Shown: positions 42,733 to 51,024 of the stretch, piece after piece | Position numbering within the stretch: the first letter of the stretch is position 1 | Layout of the letters: each line of letters starts with the position of its first letter | Assembly (NCBI RefSeq): GCF_001665835.1 | Contig: NZ_LZSX01000039.1 | Coordinates: 1-64,000, forward strand | Reading direction: 5' to 3' | Source of the DNA: Mycobacterium colombiense | Lineage (GTDB): Bacteria > Actinomycetota > Actinomycetes > Mycobacteriales > Mycobacteriaceae | Length of the DNA stretch: 64,000 bases | Notes under the pieces: generated by a model | Seen by the model: the letters and a program-made list of their open reading frames with translations, nothing else | What the model was told of the DNA's origin: nothing | Database searches by the model: none | Position numbers and translations under genes: made by a program

Positions 42733-43224
42733 GTGAAACGTCTTCTCGCAGCTGCGATTGGGACACTGGGCTGCGCCGCGGCCTCAGTAGCCCTGGTGGG
42801 ATGCTCGGGCGGCGGCCACACGGCCGCACCGGCGTCGAGCACCACGCCCAGCGCCTCCACGGGCACCAACGCGCAGGTCAAGGTCGGCGGTACGGATCTG
42901 TCCGGCGTGAACCCCGCCTCCGTGACCTGTGTGCGGACCGGCGGCAAGATCGACATCGGCAGCGGCTCCACGGGCGGCGCCCAGCAGGCGCTGGCCGTCG
43001 TGATGACCGACGAAGCCAACCCGAAGGTCCAGTCGGTGGCCCTCGTTGTCGACGGCAACGCCCTGGCGGTCAGCGACAACATGGGCGCGAAGGTGGGTTC
43101 GGCCAGCGTCGCGGTCGATGGCAAGACCTACACCATCACCGGTCAGGCGCAAGGCGCCGACATGAAGAACCCGATGGCGGGAATGATCACCAAGGACTTC
43201 ACCATCAAGGTGTCCTGCGGCTGA
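42733..43224 (+). CDS. LpqH-like 19 kDa lipoprotein antigen family protein
   Basis: 163 residues from GTG 42733 with AAGGAA 7 nt upstream. Lipoprotein signal peptide with lipobox LVGC, lipidated Cys24, then a Ser/Thr/Ala-rich linker likely to be O-glycosylated. The C-terminal domain is that of the mycobacterial 19 kDa lipoprotein family: VKVGGTDLSGVNPASVTC, TYTITGQAQGADMKNPM and a terminal FTIKVSCG with a paired Cys. A paralogue of LpqH (H37Rv lpqH is elsewhere). A surface-exposed TLR2-type antigen by family. Confidence 0.9.
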   Translation: MKRLLAAAIGTLGCAAASVALVGCSGGGHTAAPASSTTPSASTGTNAQVKVGGTDLSGVNPASVTCVRTGGKIDIGSGSTGGAQQALAVVMTDEANPKVQSVALVVDGNALAVSDNMGAKVGSASVAVDGKTYTITGQAQGADMKNPMAGMITKDFTIKVSCG

Positions 43225-43309
43225 TCGGTTGCGGCCCTCGAGCGGCGGACGTGCCTCACTCACGCGTCCGCTGCTCGCGGTTTGGCCAACCAGACACCGC
43301 CCACGGACT

Positions 43310-43315
43310 TATGAT
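43310..43315 (+). promoter_or_regulatory. -10 box of CHAT/TPR operon (leaderless)
   Basis: TATGAT, followed by GCAGCC and GTG 43322 (6 nt spacer). No Shine-Dalgarno sequence. Confidence 0.6.
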
Positions 43316-43321
43316 GCAGCC

Positions 43322-45040
43322 GTGTCGATCCCGGACGAACTGGAGAAGGCGCGTCGTATGGCGCTCGCCGCCGATGAGGCCGGGGCACGCGATCTGCTGC
43401 TCTCGTTGATTCCGCGGATCGAGCGCGACGACCGAGACGACCTCATGCTGGAAGCCCTTGGGCAGCTTGGCGAGATCTACCTCGCACGCGGGGCCTACGA
43501 CGGGATCCGTGAATCCATCCGGCGCATCCAGGACTGCGTGGCGGTCTACGCCGACATCTCCGCCGGCGCGGCCGCCGAACGGGTGCGGCTGTCCGACAAC
43601 GAGATCGCACACATGATCTGCCGATACTCGCGGCGCGCCCAGTTCCTGCAGACGGGATTGGCAGCGGCGCTGGGTGATCACGAAGGCGCGGCGGCGGAGC
43701 TGACGTCGTTGTGCGACAACGACTCCGGTCCCGGCGATCTCGCCGACGAGCACCGGTACCTGTGCGCCCACGCCCGCGTCCTGTGCGCCACCGCGCTGTG
43801 CGACGACGATCTGCACGTGCGATCGGTCCCGTTGTGGGAGAAGGTTCTTGAGAGCATCGGGCATGCCGGCGACAGCGGTGAGCGTGCCGACCACCTTTGG
43901 GTCACCGCTGCGACCGGGTACGGCAGGTTCTGCGTGGAGACCGGGCGGTTGCCGGAAGCCGAGCCGTGGCTGCGCCGCGCCGAAGCGCGGGCCCAAGCCA
44001 ACGGGTGGGAACTGGCCGCAGCCAGAGCACAATTGGAGCGGGCCGCGGCGCGGTGGGCAGCCAACGACCACGCCGGCACCGAGGAACTGATCGGGCAGGC
44101 CTATCCCGTCATCGCCCGCCACCACCGGGCCCACGACGTCGCCCGGTGCTGGCTGTACATGGGACTCACCCGGCTGGGGGCCGGCGCCCTGGAGGCCGCC
44201 GACGAATGCTGGGGGCACGCCGAACGGCACTGGCGGGAATTGGGAAAGCCACTGCATTTGCACCGTATCCTGTTGCAGCGCAGCTGGATCGCCATCTTCT
44301 GGAGCCACTTCTCCGACGCGGTCGAGCTGATCGCGCAGGCCCGGGAACTGCTGGACTCCTCGCCGCGCAGCAGCTGGCTGCAGTACGCCCAGCTCGACAA
44401 TCATCTCGGAACCGTCTGGCGCGCGGACGCCTTGGCGGACCTCGGGTTCGACAGCTCGGGCGATCCCGACGAGACGCTGGAGGAAACCGAGGCGCGCCAG
44501 GCGGAGGGGCTCGGCATTCTGCGCGGCGCGGTCGGCACGCCGGAGTACTGGCGCGGAATGAGCAAGCTCGAACAGGCCGCCGAGCTCAAGGTGCCGGCCG
44601 CCCTTGCGGTCGACTCGGTGCGATATTCGATCGCCGACGCCGACGCCAGGGCCCGCTGGGCCACCGGCATTGCGGCGCCCATCCTGGCCGGCGCCTTCGC
44701 TGTGGCCTGGGAGTGGGAGAACGCCGCGCTGATCAGTGAGCTCGTCGAATACCACAGCGCGCGAGGGACTTTCGAGGGCTTGCAGCGACCGCGGCTCGGC
44801 GAATGGGCGTCGACGGCCATCGCGTCGGTGCCCATCGACGCCGACGCGGAGCCCGCCGCCCTGGCCGCCGCGGGCCCGCCGGTCGCGGGCGGCGCGTCGC
44901 TGACCAGGCTGGGGCCGTTGCCGCCCTTGCAGATGCAACCCGGGGCGGGGCCGATCCTGAGTCACTATCGTGCGCTGGCTTTGCAGCGCTACGGGCGCGA
45001 TGTCACCGCGGCCGAGCCTGCCTGGTCGACGTGGCCATGA
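43322..45040 (+). CDS. TPR-like helical repeat protein of CHAT module
   Basis: 572 residues from GTG 43322. Almost entirely alpha-helical, with repeated two-helix units of TPR character (GQLGEIYLARGAYDGIRESIRR; GYGRFCVETGRLPEAEPWLRRAEARA; LTRLGAGALEAADECWGHAERHWRELG; WSHFSDAVELIAQARELL), spanning about residues 10-430. The last 45 residues are Pro/Gly-rich and then LSHYRALALQRYGRD. Its stop overlaps the start of a CHAT protease in ATGA, so the two are made together; fused TPR-CHAT proteins are common, and this looks like a split version. TPR parts of such proteins sense or recruit targets. Function inferred. Confidence 0.8.
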   Translation: MSIPDELEKARRMALAADEAGARDLLLSLIPRIERDDRDDLMLEALGQLGEIYLARGAYDGIRESIRRIQDCVAVYADISAGAAAERVRLSDNEIAHMICRYSRRAQFLQTGLAAALGDHEGAAAELTSLCDNDSGPGDLADEHRYLCAHARVLCATALCDDDLHVRSVPLWEKVLESIGHAGDSGERADHLWVTAATGYGRFCVETGRLPEAEPWLRRAEARAQANGWELAAARAQLERAAARWAANDHAGTEELIGQAYPVIARHHRAHDVARCWLYMGLTRLGAGALEAADECWGHAERHWRELGKPLHLHRILLQRSWIAIFWSHFSDAVELIAQARELLDSSPRSSWLQYAQLDNHLGTVWRADALADLGFDSSGDPDETLEETEARQAEGLGILRGAVGTPEYWRGMSKLEQAAELKVPAALAVDSVRYSIADADARARWATGIAAPILAGAFAVAWEWENAALISELVEYHSARGTFEGLQRPRLGEWASTAIASVPIDADAEPAALAAAGPPVAGGASLTRLGPLPPLQMQPGAGPILSHYRALALQRYGRDVTAAEPAWSTWP

Positions 45041-46422
45041 GTGGGCCCGACCGGCTGACCCTGGTGCTGCGGTACGCCGACCTCGGGATCGCGACCTACG
45101 CCAGCCTGCAAATCGTCGGGCAGCCGTCAAGAACCGTCACCTGGGTGCTGGAAGAGCCGCTGCTGCTGGCCGCGCTGCGGGAGCTCACCGCCGCCCTGCC
45201 CGAACCGCACGGCGACGAAACGCGGCGCGACGCCATCGAGCGTGCCCTGGCGACGGGACCATTCGCCAAGCCGGGCACCGAACTCACGGTCGCCTATATC
45301 CTCGGAGTGCTGCTGATCGGTATGCCCGGGTGGCGGCTGTTGGCCGAATGCGTGGCCTCGCCGCGGGCGGTGCTGTTCGTCTCGCCGAGCGCACGGTTGG
45401 CCCGGGTGCCCTGGGGGCTGCTGGCGATCCCGAAATCGGGCCCCAGCAAAGAGGAACTGGTGCGTTCGCGCCAGGACGCGATTACCGCCAGCGGCCGCGC
45501 CGCGGCCCAAATCCCTTGGCAGCTGGCCAATATCGACGATCTCACCGACGGCCATCGCCTGATGGGGCTGGTCGACGTGCTGATGGCGGTGCCACCCAAC
45601 ATCGTGCACTCGCCGCGAACGCCCGCCGGCTGGGACGCCCGGCGAGAGGCTCCGCCGCTGCTGGTTCTCGATCCTCGTGTGCCGGGACAGCGACCGGATT
45701 CCACGCTCGGATCGGTGCTGGGCAGGCCCTCGCCGCACACGCCCCTGGCACGGCATTTCGCCGCACTCATCGAACGGCGACCCGTGCTGCCGCGCGCCGG
45801 CACCGTGCTCGACCTGTTCCGCCGGCAAGACGCCGGCCGTGCGTGGCTGGGCGAGCTGCTGGCGCAAACCCCGTGCCGGCTGCTCTACGTCGGCCACGCG
45901 AGTTCGGCGGACGACCAACACGACCAGGGAACTCGGGCGGACCGGGCGGCCCTGCACCTGGCCGACACGGCGGATATCCCCGGCGATGCCAACGCGATCG
46001 GCGATCACCGCCCATTGACCGCCTCGGACCTGATGGCCCTCCGGTTGCCGATGCCGCCACGCGTGGCGCTGCTGGCGTGCGGCTCGGGTGGCGACTATCA
46101 ATTCGACGAGGCAACCGGCTTGGTGGCGGCGATGATCCTGAACGGCGCGCAGTTGGTGACCGCCACCTTGTGGTCGCTGCCGACGACGGCGGCGTACCGG
46201 CAATTCGCCGGGTTGTCCGGAGCGCCGGGCCCGGAACCGGCCGATCCGATGGCCGAGCTGGTGGCCGCCGTGGACGGCGCGCACGACGCCGCGCGGGAGG
46301 CCGGATGCGCGGTGAATCGTTGGCAGCGCGAACAGATGCGGCGCTGGCGCGACGGGGATGTCAGCGCCAGTCCGCTGTATTGGGCCGCCCTGGTCACGTT
46401 CGCCGTGGACGGCGAACGATAG
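45037..46422 (+). CDS. CHAT-domain caspase-like protease
   Basis: 461 residues from ATG 45037 (GTG 45031 also possible). The C-terminal half is a CHAT domain (caspase HetF associated with TPRs): entry strand LARVPWGLLAIP near residue 122, catalytic His287 in LLYVGHASSAD, catalytic Cys348 in VALLACGSGG, and the diagnostic following block ATGLVAAMILNGAQLVTATLWSLPTTAA. CHAT enzymes are clan CD cysteine proteases used in bacterial cell-suicide and immune systems (for example TPR-CHAT with type III-E CRISPR). Coupled to the upstream TPR gene. Substrate unknown; neighbours 46426-49272 are candidates. Confidence 0.9.
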   Translation: MSGPDRLTLVLRYADLGIATYASLQIVGQPSRTVTWVLEEPLLLAALRELTAALPEPHGDETRRDAIERALATGPFAKPGTELTVAYILGVLLIGMPGWRLLAECVASPRAVLFVSPSARLARVPWGLLAIPKSGPSKEELVRSRQDAITASGRAAAQIPWQLANIDDLTDGHRLMGLVDVLMAVPPNIVHSPRTPAGWDARREAPPLLVLDPRVPGQRPDSTLGSVLGRPSPHTPLARHFAALIERRPVLPRAGTVLDLFRRQDAGRAWLGELLAQTPCRLLYVGHASSADDQHDQGTRADRAALHLADTADIPGDANAIGDHRPLTASDLMALRLPMPPRVALLACGSGGDYQFDEATGLVAAMILNGAQLVTATLWSLPTTAAYRQFAGLSGAPGPEPADPMAELVAAVDGAHDAAREAGCAVNRWQREQMRRWRDGDVSASPLYWAALVTFAVDGER

Positions 46423-46425
46423 CGC

Positions 46426-46725
46426 TCACAGCGACGCCACCCAGGCCGCGTGCACGGCCAGCACATCGTCGGGCAGCGAAAGCTCCTCGCGGGCGGTCGG
46501 ATCGAAGGCCACCAGCACGACCAGGCCCGGCCGCAGCACGGACAGGTCCAGACCACCGTCGTATCGCGCCAGCTTGCCGATAAACGTCTCCCCCGAGACG
46601 GCCACCACCTCGATGAAGACCTGACGCCTGACCTTGCGCACGGTGCCGACCCCGACGGTGCGGTTCCCGGCATCCCGGCGGCGGCGGGACCTCAACCAAT
46701 CGGCCAGCAGCAACAGCTTGTTCAT
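46426..46725 (-). CDS. Small beta-rich protein inside CHAT module
   Basis: 99 residues from ATG 46725; no strong ribosome site. The N terminus has a hydrophobic/basic helix (MNKLLLLADWLRSRRRRDAG), followed by a mostly beta-stranded stretch (VGVGTVRKVRRQVFIEVVAVSGETFIGKL, then LVVLVAFDPTAREELSLPDDVL) suggestive of a small barrel. I do not recognise the family. It is encoded on the opposite strand between the CHAT gene (3 nt away, convergent) and the next operon (divergent, 82 bp shared promoter), a position that would suit a regulator or antidote. That role is a guess. Confidence 0.6.
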   Translation of the reverse strand: MNKLLLLADWLRSRRRRDAGNRTVGVGTVRKVRRQVFIEVVAVSGETFIGKLARYDGGLDLSVLRPGLVVLVAFDPTAREELSLPDDVLAVHAAWVASL

Positions 46726-46795
46726 CCGATCAGCGTCCGGCTGCGCACCGGCTACCGAACCCAACTTTTGGCTGCCGCAAACTTTGCAATGGCCC

Positions 46796-46801
46796 TATTC
46801 T
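46796..46801 (+). promoter_or_regulatory. -10 box of second CHAT-module operon (leaderless)
   Basis: TATTCT, followed by GTGCAG and ATG 46808 (6 nt). Lies in the divergent region with the small minus-strand gene. Confidence 0.55.
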
Positions 46802-46807
46802 GTGCAG

Positions 46808-48136
46808 ATGAGCGCCGACCCGCAGGTAGCGACCGCCGCGGAAGGCGAGGCGTCGGGACATCCGCGGCGTCTGGTCATCGAGGCGGCGTGGCGGGCCATC
46901 GGTCCGGGCGTGGAGGTGCTCAGCGGTGACGATGGCGGCCCGCTGAGCCGCACCGTCAAACGCATCATCGACCCGTTGGTGCTGCGCCTCCGGTCCAACC
47001 CCGCGCATTCGGCGCCGGTCGTGACGCCCGAGACGGCCGCGAAGATGCATGACCTCATCGTTGGCAGTGGTTCCGAATTGCGCTCGGCCGCAGCCTGGTT
47101 CGAGGCCCTCAAACTGGAGCGACGCCGGCAGCGGATTCGCACCGGGAACGCGCAGGAACTGTACTTTCCGGTGTGCTTCGAGCTCGCCGTCACGAAAGGT
47201 CCACCCACGCCGCAGGATTACGAGACGGCGGCGGCGGTGCTCGGCGAGATCCACCGGGATCGCGATCGCACCGCGATCGAGGTCCTGCATCGATACGTCG
47301 CGGACCCCGATGTCGTTGCCACGCTGGCCGAGCAGCTGGAGCGCAGTTGGCGCGACGTGCGGGCGGGCGAGGCCGCCATCGATCCGTTCCGGGCCGAGCT
47401 TGGCACCGTCTTGGGCACGGCCGGCAGCCACGGCGCGGCGGCGGCCCGTCAACGGGTCTGGACTGCGATGATCACCGGCCCCACCCCGTACAACTTGGGT
47501 GCGCTGGCCCGCACCGACACCGCCCACCTGCCATGGTCGCTCGTCGGGTTGGGTTTGAGTTCGATTGCGCCGCAACGCCCCCCGGCGATCTCACAGAGCG
47601 TGGACGGCGACCGCCCGCTGGATCGCAGCGTGGTGGACCGGGTGCGCGCCACCCTGCGACGCGCCTTGGATCGCGACGCGTTGCCCGAAATCCCTTTGCT
47701 CTGTGAGGAAGAAGTCGACCGGGCCTGCGCGCCGTGGGGGCTGTTGGCCGAAGACAAACAGGCCACGCTGGTGGCCGGCATCGAGGTCGCGGTCCAGCTG
47801 GCCCCGCTGGATCCGTCCGCCTCCTGCCGCTACGACTTGGCCACCCAGATCCAGGCGCGGCTTCGCAAGGAAGCCTATGTGTTGCACGCCCGGCGCTACC
47901 TGGCCGAGAACGGCCCGATTCATCCTCGTCAACGGCAGGTGGTCGACGACCTCGCCGCCTACGCGCAGCCCTACCTGAGCCGGCTGTGGGCCCGGCTGCA
48001 TGGGCGCGACGTCTGGCAGGAACCCTGTGCCGACGTCGACGATGTCCGCGCGCTGCTCGACGGTGTGGCGCGGTCGGTGAGCCTCGACCACCGGCAACGG
48101 ATCAAGGCGATGCTGGAATTGCAGGTGGCCGGGTGA
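46808..48136 (+). CDS. Uncharacterised helical protein of CHAT module (442 aa)
   Basis: 442 residues from ATG 46808 (GTG 46802 in frame two codons earlier). Predominantly helical and Arg-rich, without signal peptide or membrane segments. Recognisable stretches are RRQRIRTGNAQELYFPVCFELAV near residue 110, HRDRDRTAIEVLHRYVADPDVVATLAEQLERSW, and a C-terminal helix array (ARLRKEAYVLHARRYLAENG). I cannot place it in a family. Overlaps the next gene by 4 nt (GTGA). Its position beside a CHAT protease makes it a candidate partner or substrate. Confidence 0.7.
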   Translation: MSADPQVATAAEGEASGHPRRLVIEAAWRAIGPGVEVLSGDDGGPLSRTVKRIIDPLVLRLRSNPAHSAPVVTPETAAKMHDLIVGSGSELRSAAAWFEALKLERRRQRIRTGNAQELYFPVCFELAVTKGPPTPQDYETAAAVLGEIHRDRDRTAIEVLHRYVADPDVVATLAEQLERSWRDVRAGEAAIDPFRAELGTVLGTAGSHGAAAARQRVWTAMITGPTPYNLGALARTDTAHLPWSLVGLGLSSIAPQRPPAISQSVDGDRPLDRSVVDRVRATLRRALDRDALPEIPLLCEEEVDRACAPWGLLAEDKQATLVAGIEVAVQLAPLDPSASCRYDLATQIQARLRKEAYVLHARRYLAENGPIHPRQRQVVDDLAAYAQPYLSRLWARLHGRDVWQEPCADVDDVRALLDGVARSVSLDHRQRIKAMLELQVAG

Positions 48137-49272
48137 GACTGGTTGCCGATTCCGGACTTTGGAGCACCGGCCCCGTCGACACGGCGGTCGCGACGCCGCT
48201 GGTCGCACTGCTGGAAGTCAGCGGTGCGGTGCTGTCCTGGACGCTCGACGATCCCGACGATGCGGCGCCGCACATCACGTTCACCGATGTGTCGCGCGCG
48301 GACTGGTTGTGGCGGGTCCTCGGCGAGGCCGGACATGTCGCGGTGGTGTCCGCCGTAGGCGGCGCGGCGGGCCGGCCGCACAGCACAGAGCTCACCGGCG
48401 TCGAGCCGGTGCCGGGCTCGGTCGCCCCGCTGCGCAGGCTGGCCACCGGGCACTGGCTGCGCAGGTGGTGGCCGGCCAGCAGGCAGGACGGTATCGCCGG
48501 CCTGGACCGTGCGCTGCTCGACGTCGAGGTCGCGTTGCTGACCGCCGGGGCGCAGAGCTTCTTCCCCGACGACACGCTGGATTCCGACGTGACGCAGCTG
48601 CTGGAGCCACACGCCGCCGCGCTGATAAGCCATGTCCGCAGCGATGATTCGCGGGTGGTCGACCTGGTGCGGGCGGGCGCCGGACTCGCCGACGAGATCG
48701 GCACGCGCGGCGACGACTGGTCCGAACTGATTGCGGCCGTGGATGATTCGAGCCTGATCCCGACGTTGCCGAGCGATCGGCGCGATGACTACGCGCTGGC
48801 CGCCGGCGCGGACGCGGGGCCGCGCGGTGCGGGCGCGATAGCCCGGGGCGTCGCGTCCATCGCCTGGGGCGGGGTTCCGCCCGCGATCTTCGATGCCGGC
48901 GAGAACACCGTCGAGTGGCGCATCGAGACCGGCGGGGCGACGGTCGTCGCGGTGGTGCAGGCGGCCGTCACCGGCCCGGACCCGGCTACCGGCATCGCGG
49001 TGCGACTGCGTTCCGCGGCCATCCACGGCACCGGCACCCTGGACGCGGCCGGACGCGCGACCCTTGCGCTGCAGGACGGCCAGGGACGCGCCCTCACCGA
49101 GTCGGCGGCGTGGGACCACGACTGGTCGGTGACGTCGGTGGTCGTGGGCACCGATACGCCCGAATCCGCCGAGACCCGGGAACGCGTGCGAGCGTGGGCG
49201 CGGGCGCGGCTGGACCTGCCGCCGCGGGACGCCTTCCTCGCCGAAATATTGGCCTCAGAATCTGCCTATTAG
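48133..49272 (+). CDS. Uncharacterised protein of CHAT module (379 aa)
   Basis: 379 residues from GTG 48133, coupled to the preceding gene. No signal peptide or convincing transmembrane helix. N-terminal part mixed alpha/beta (PLVALLEVSGAVLSWTLDDPDDAAPHITFTDV), a helical middle (ALLDVEVALLTAGAQSFFP) and a C-terminal part of alternating hydrophobic strands (VEWRIETGGATVVAVVQAAV, then ATLALQDGQGRALTESAAW) ending in a helix. No family recognised. It shows no bacterial gasdermin features such as an N-terminal Cys with a lipidation context. Possibly the effector or scaffold of the module; inference from context only. Confidence 0.7.
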   Translation: MRLVADSGLWSTGPVDTAVATPLVALLEVSGAVLSWTLDDPDDAAPHITFTDVSRADWLWRVLGEAGHVAVVSAVGGAAGRPHSTELTGVEPVPGSVAPLRRLATGHWLRRWWPASRQDGIAGLDRALLDVEVALLTAGAQSFFPDDTLDSDVTQLLEPHAAALISHVRSDDSRVVDLVRAGAGLADEIGTRGDDWSELIAAVDDSSLIPTLPSDRRDDYALAAGADAGPRGAGAIARGVASIAWGGVPPAIFDAGENTVEWRIETGGATVVAVVQAAVTGPDPATGIAVRLRSAAIHGTGTLDAAGRATLALQDGQGRALTESAAWDHDWSVTSVVVGTDTPESAETRERVRAWARARLDLPPRDAFLAEILASESAY

Positions 49273-49298
49273 GCCTACTAAGAACCCCGGTCATTCCC

Positions 49299-49304
49299 TA
49301 TGCT
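49299..49304 (+). promoter_or_regulatory. -10 box of DapB-like gene (leaderless)
   Basis: TATGCT, followed by GAGCGA and GTG 49311 (6 nt). Confidence 0.55.
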
Positions 49305-49310
49305 GAGCGA

Positions 49311-50378
49311 GTGCCAAACACCTATCGCGTCGTTCAGTGGAACACCGGAAACGTCGGCAAGAGCTCACTGAAATCGATCGTCACCAACCCCACCCTCGAG
49401 TTGGTGGGCTGCTACGCCTGGTCGCCGGAGAAGGCCGGGCGCGACGCCGGCGAACTCGTGGGGCTCCCGCCGCTCGGTATCGCGGCCACCAACGACATCG
49501 ACGAGCTGCTGGCGCTGAAGCCGGACTGCGTGGTCTACAACCCGATGTGGATCAACGTCGACGAACTGGTCCGCATCCTGTCCGCGGGCGTCAACGTGGT
49601 GACCACCGCGTCGTTCATCACCGGACACAACCTGGGCGAGGGCCGCGACCGGATCCTGGAGGCCTGCGAGAAGGGCGGCTCCACGATCTTCGGGTCCGGC
49701 GTCAGCCCGGGCTTCGCCGAACTGCTGGCCATCGTGTCGGCCATGGTGTGCAACCGGATCGACAAGGTCACCGTCAACGAGGCCGCCGATACCACGTTCT
49801 ACGATTCCCCGGAGACCGAGAAGCCGGTCGGCTTCGGCCAGCCGATCGACCACCCCGACCTGCCGGCGATGGCCGCGAAGGGCACCGCCATTTTCGGCGA
49901 GGCCGTCCGGCTGGTGGGCGACGCGTTGGGGGTCGAGCTCGACGAGGTGAAGTGCGTCGCCGAGTTCGCCCAGACCACCGAAGATCTCGTCATGGCCTCC
50001 TGGACCATCCCCGCAGGGCACGTCGCAGGCACCTACATCAGCTGGCAGGGCATCGTCAACGGCAAAGTCCTGATCGACCTCAACGTCCGGTGGAAAAAGG
50101 GCCAGACGCTCGAACCCGATTGGCAGATCGAGCAGGACGGCTGGGTCATCCAGGTCGACGGGCAGCCGACGGTCACCACCAAGGTCGGCTTCCTGCCGCC
50201 GCCGTACTTCGAGGCCACGACGCTCGAGGAATTCATGGACCTCGGTCACATCATGACGGCGGTGCCCGCCATCAACGGGATCGCCGCCGTGGTCGCCGCG
50301 GCACCGGGAATCGCCACCTACGCCGACCTTCCGCTGACACTGCCACGCGGCAACGCGTATGTCAGCATTGATCGGTGA
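49311..50378 (+). CDS. NAD(P)-dependent dihydrodipicolinate-reductase-like dehydrogenase
   Basis: 355 residues from GTG 49311. Rossmann nucleotide-binding N terminus (YRVVQWNTGNVGKSSLKSI, with GCYAWSPEKAGRDAGEL as the ribose-phosphate region), then a DapB-type central region with the GSGVSPGFAELLAIV motif. Resembles the 2,4-diaminopentanoate dehydrogenase/DapB-like family widespread in mycobacteria, often near lipid or steroid genes. True DapB is ~250 residues, so this is not lysine-pathway DapB. Its stop overlaps the cutinase start in GTGA. Confidence 0.85.
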   Translation: MPNTYRVVQWNTGNVGKSSLKSIVTNPTLELVGCYAWSPEKAGRDAGELVGLPPLGIAATNDIDELLALKPDCVVYNPMWINVDELVRILSAGVNVVTTASFITGHNLGEGRDRILEACEKGGSTIFGSGVSPGFAELLAIVSAMVCNRIDKVTVNEAADTTFYDSPETEKPVGFGQPIDHPDLPAMAAKGTAIFGEAVRLVGDALGVELDEVKCVAEFAQTTEDLVMASWTIPAGHVAGTYISWQGIVNGKVLIDLNVRWKKGQTLEPDWQIEQDGWVIQVDGQPTVTTKVGFLPPPYFEATTLEEFMDLGHIMTAVPAINGIAAVVAAAPGIATYADLPLTLPRGNAYVSIDR

Positions 50379-51016
50379 GTGCGCGCCGCATCATTCGCAG
50401 CCTCAGCGTTGCCGCCGCGACGGCATCGGGGACCTTGAGCGGGCCCCTCGACATCCCTGCGGCGCATGCCGATCCGTGCCCGGACGTCGAGGTGGCGTTC
50501 GCCCGCGGCACCGGCCAGGACGCCGGCGTTGGCGAGGTGGGTCAGGCCTTCGTCGACTCCCTCGGATCGCAGATCAACGGGCGTTCGATGGGCGTCTATC
50601 CCGTGAATTACCCGGCGACAGCGGATTTCGCGGCGAGCGCGCAAACCGGCGCCGACGACGTGGTCGCTCACGTCAACGACATGATCGGGCGTTGCCCCGG
50701 CACGCGGCTGGTGCTCGGCGGCTTCTCCCAGGGCGCCGGCGTCATGGATCTGGCGACCAGGGCCCTGCCGCCCCAGGCCATCGATCATGTGGCGGCGATC
50801 GCCATCTTCGGCAATCCCACCAGCGAGCGCGCAGGCAATTTCACGGGCGTCACCTTTTCGTCGATCGGCCCGCCGTATGCCGCCAAAACCATTGACATGT
50901 GCGCCGACGGCGACCCGGTATGCTCCCCCGCCGGCGGCAACCTGATGGCGCACGGCTCGTACGTCCAGTCCGGGATGACGGCGCAGGCCGCCACCCTCGT
51001 CGCTGGGCAGCTGTAG
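50375..51016 (+). CDS. Secreted cutinase family esterase (Cut5-like)
   Basis: 213 residues from GTG 50375. Signal peptide (RSLSVAAATASGTLSGPLDIPAAHA, cleavage after AHA at about residue 31), then the cutinase alpha/beta-hydrolase domain: CPDVEVAFARGTGQ, nucleophile Ser in LGGFSQGAGV, Asp in CADGDPVC, His in NLMAHGSY. Disulfides likely between the N-terminal Cys pairs. Mycobacterial cutinases are extracellular esterases/phospholipases. Position corresponds to cut5, which is split in H37Rv but intact here. Confidence 0.93.
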   Translation: MSARRIIRSLSVAAATASGTLSGPLDIPAAHADPCPDVEVAFARGTGQDAGVGEVGQAFVDSLGSQINGRSMGVYPVNYPATADFAASAQTGADDVVAHVNDMIGRCPGTRLVLGGFSQGAGVMDLATRALPPQAIDHVAAIAIFGNPTSERAGNFTGVTFSSIGPPYAAKTIDMCADGDPVCSPAGGNLMAHGSYVQSGMTAQAATLVAGQL

Positions 51017-51024
51017 CAGGACAC

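Noticed and set aside
42209..42829. Longer minus-strand start at 42829 for the ParB-like gene
   Set aside because: The extra N-terminal part is antisense to the LpqH-like gene and its upstream region, while ATG 42589 has a strong GGAGG site.
46426..46725. Idea that the 99 aa gene is a MazF/PemK toxin
   Set aside because: Although beta-rich, it lacks the conserved MazF N-terminal strand and catalytic Arg/Thr motifs, and has no adjacent antitoxin.
48133..49272. Idea that the 379 aa protein is a bacterial gasdermin beside a caspase-like protease
   Set aside because: Length and sequence do not fit: no N-terminal lipidatable Cys, no pore-forming amphipathic strand pattern I can recognise, no short C-terminal inhibitory segment.
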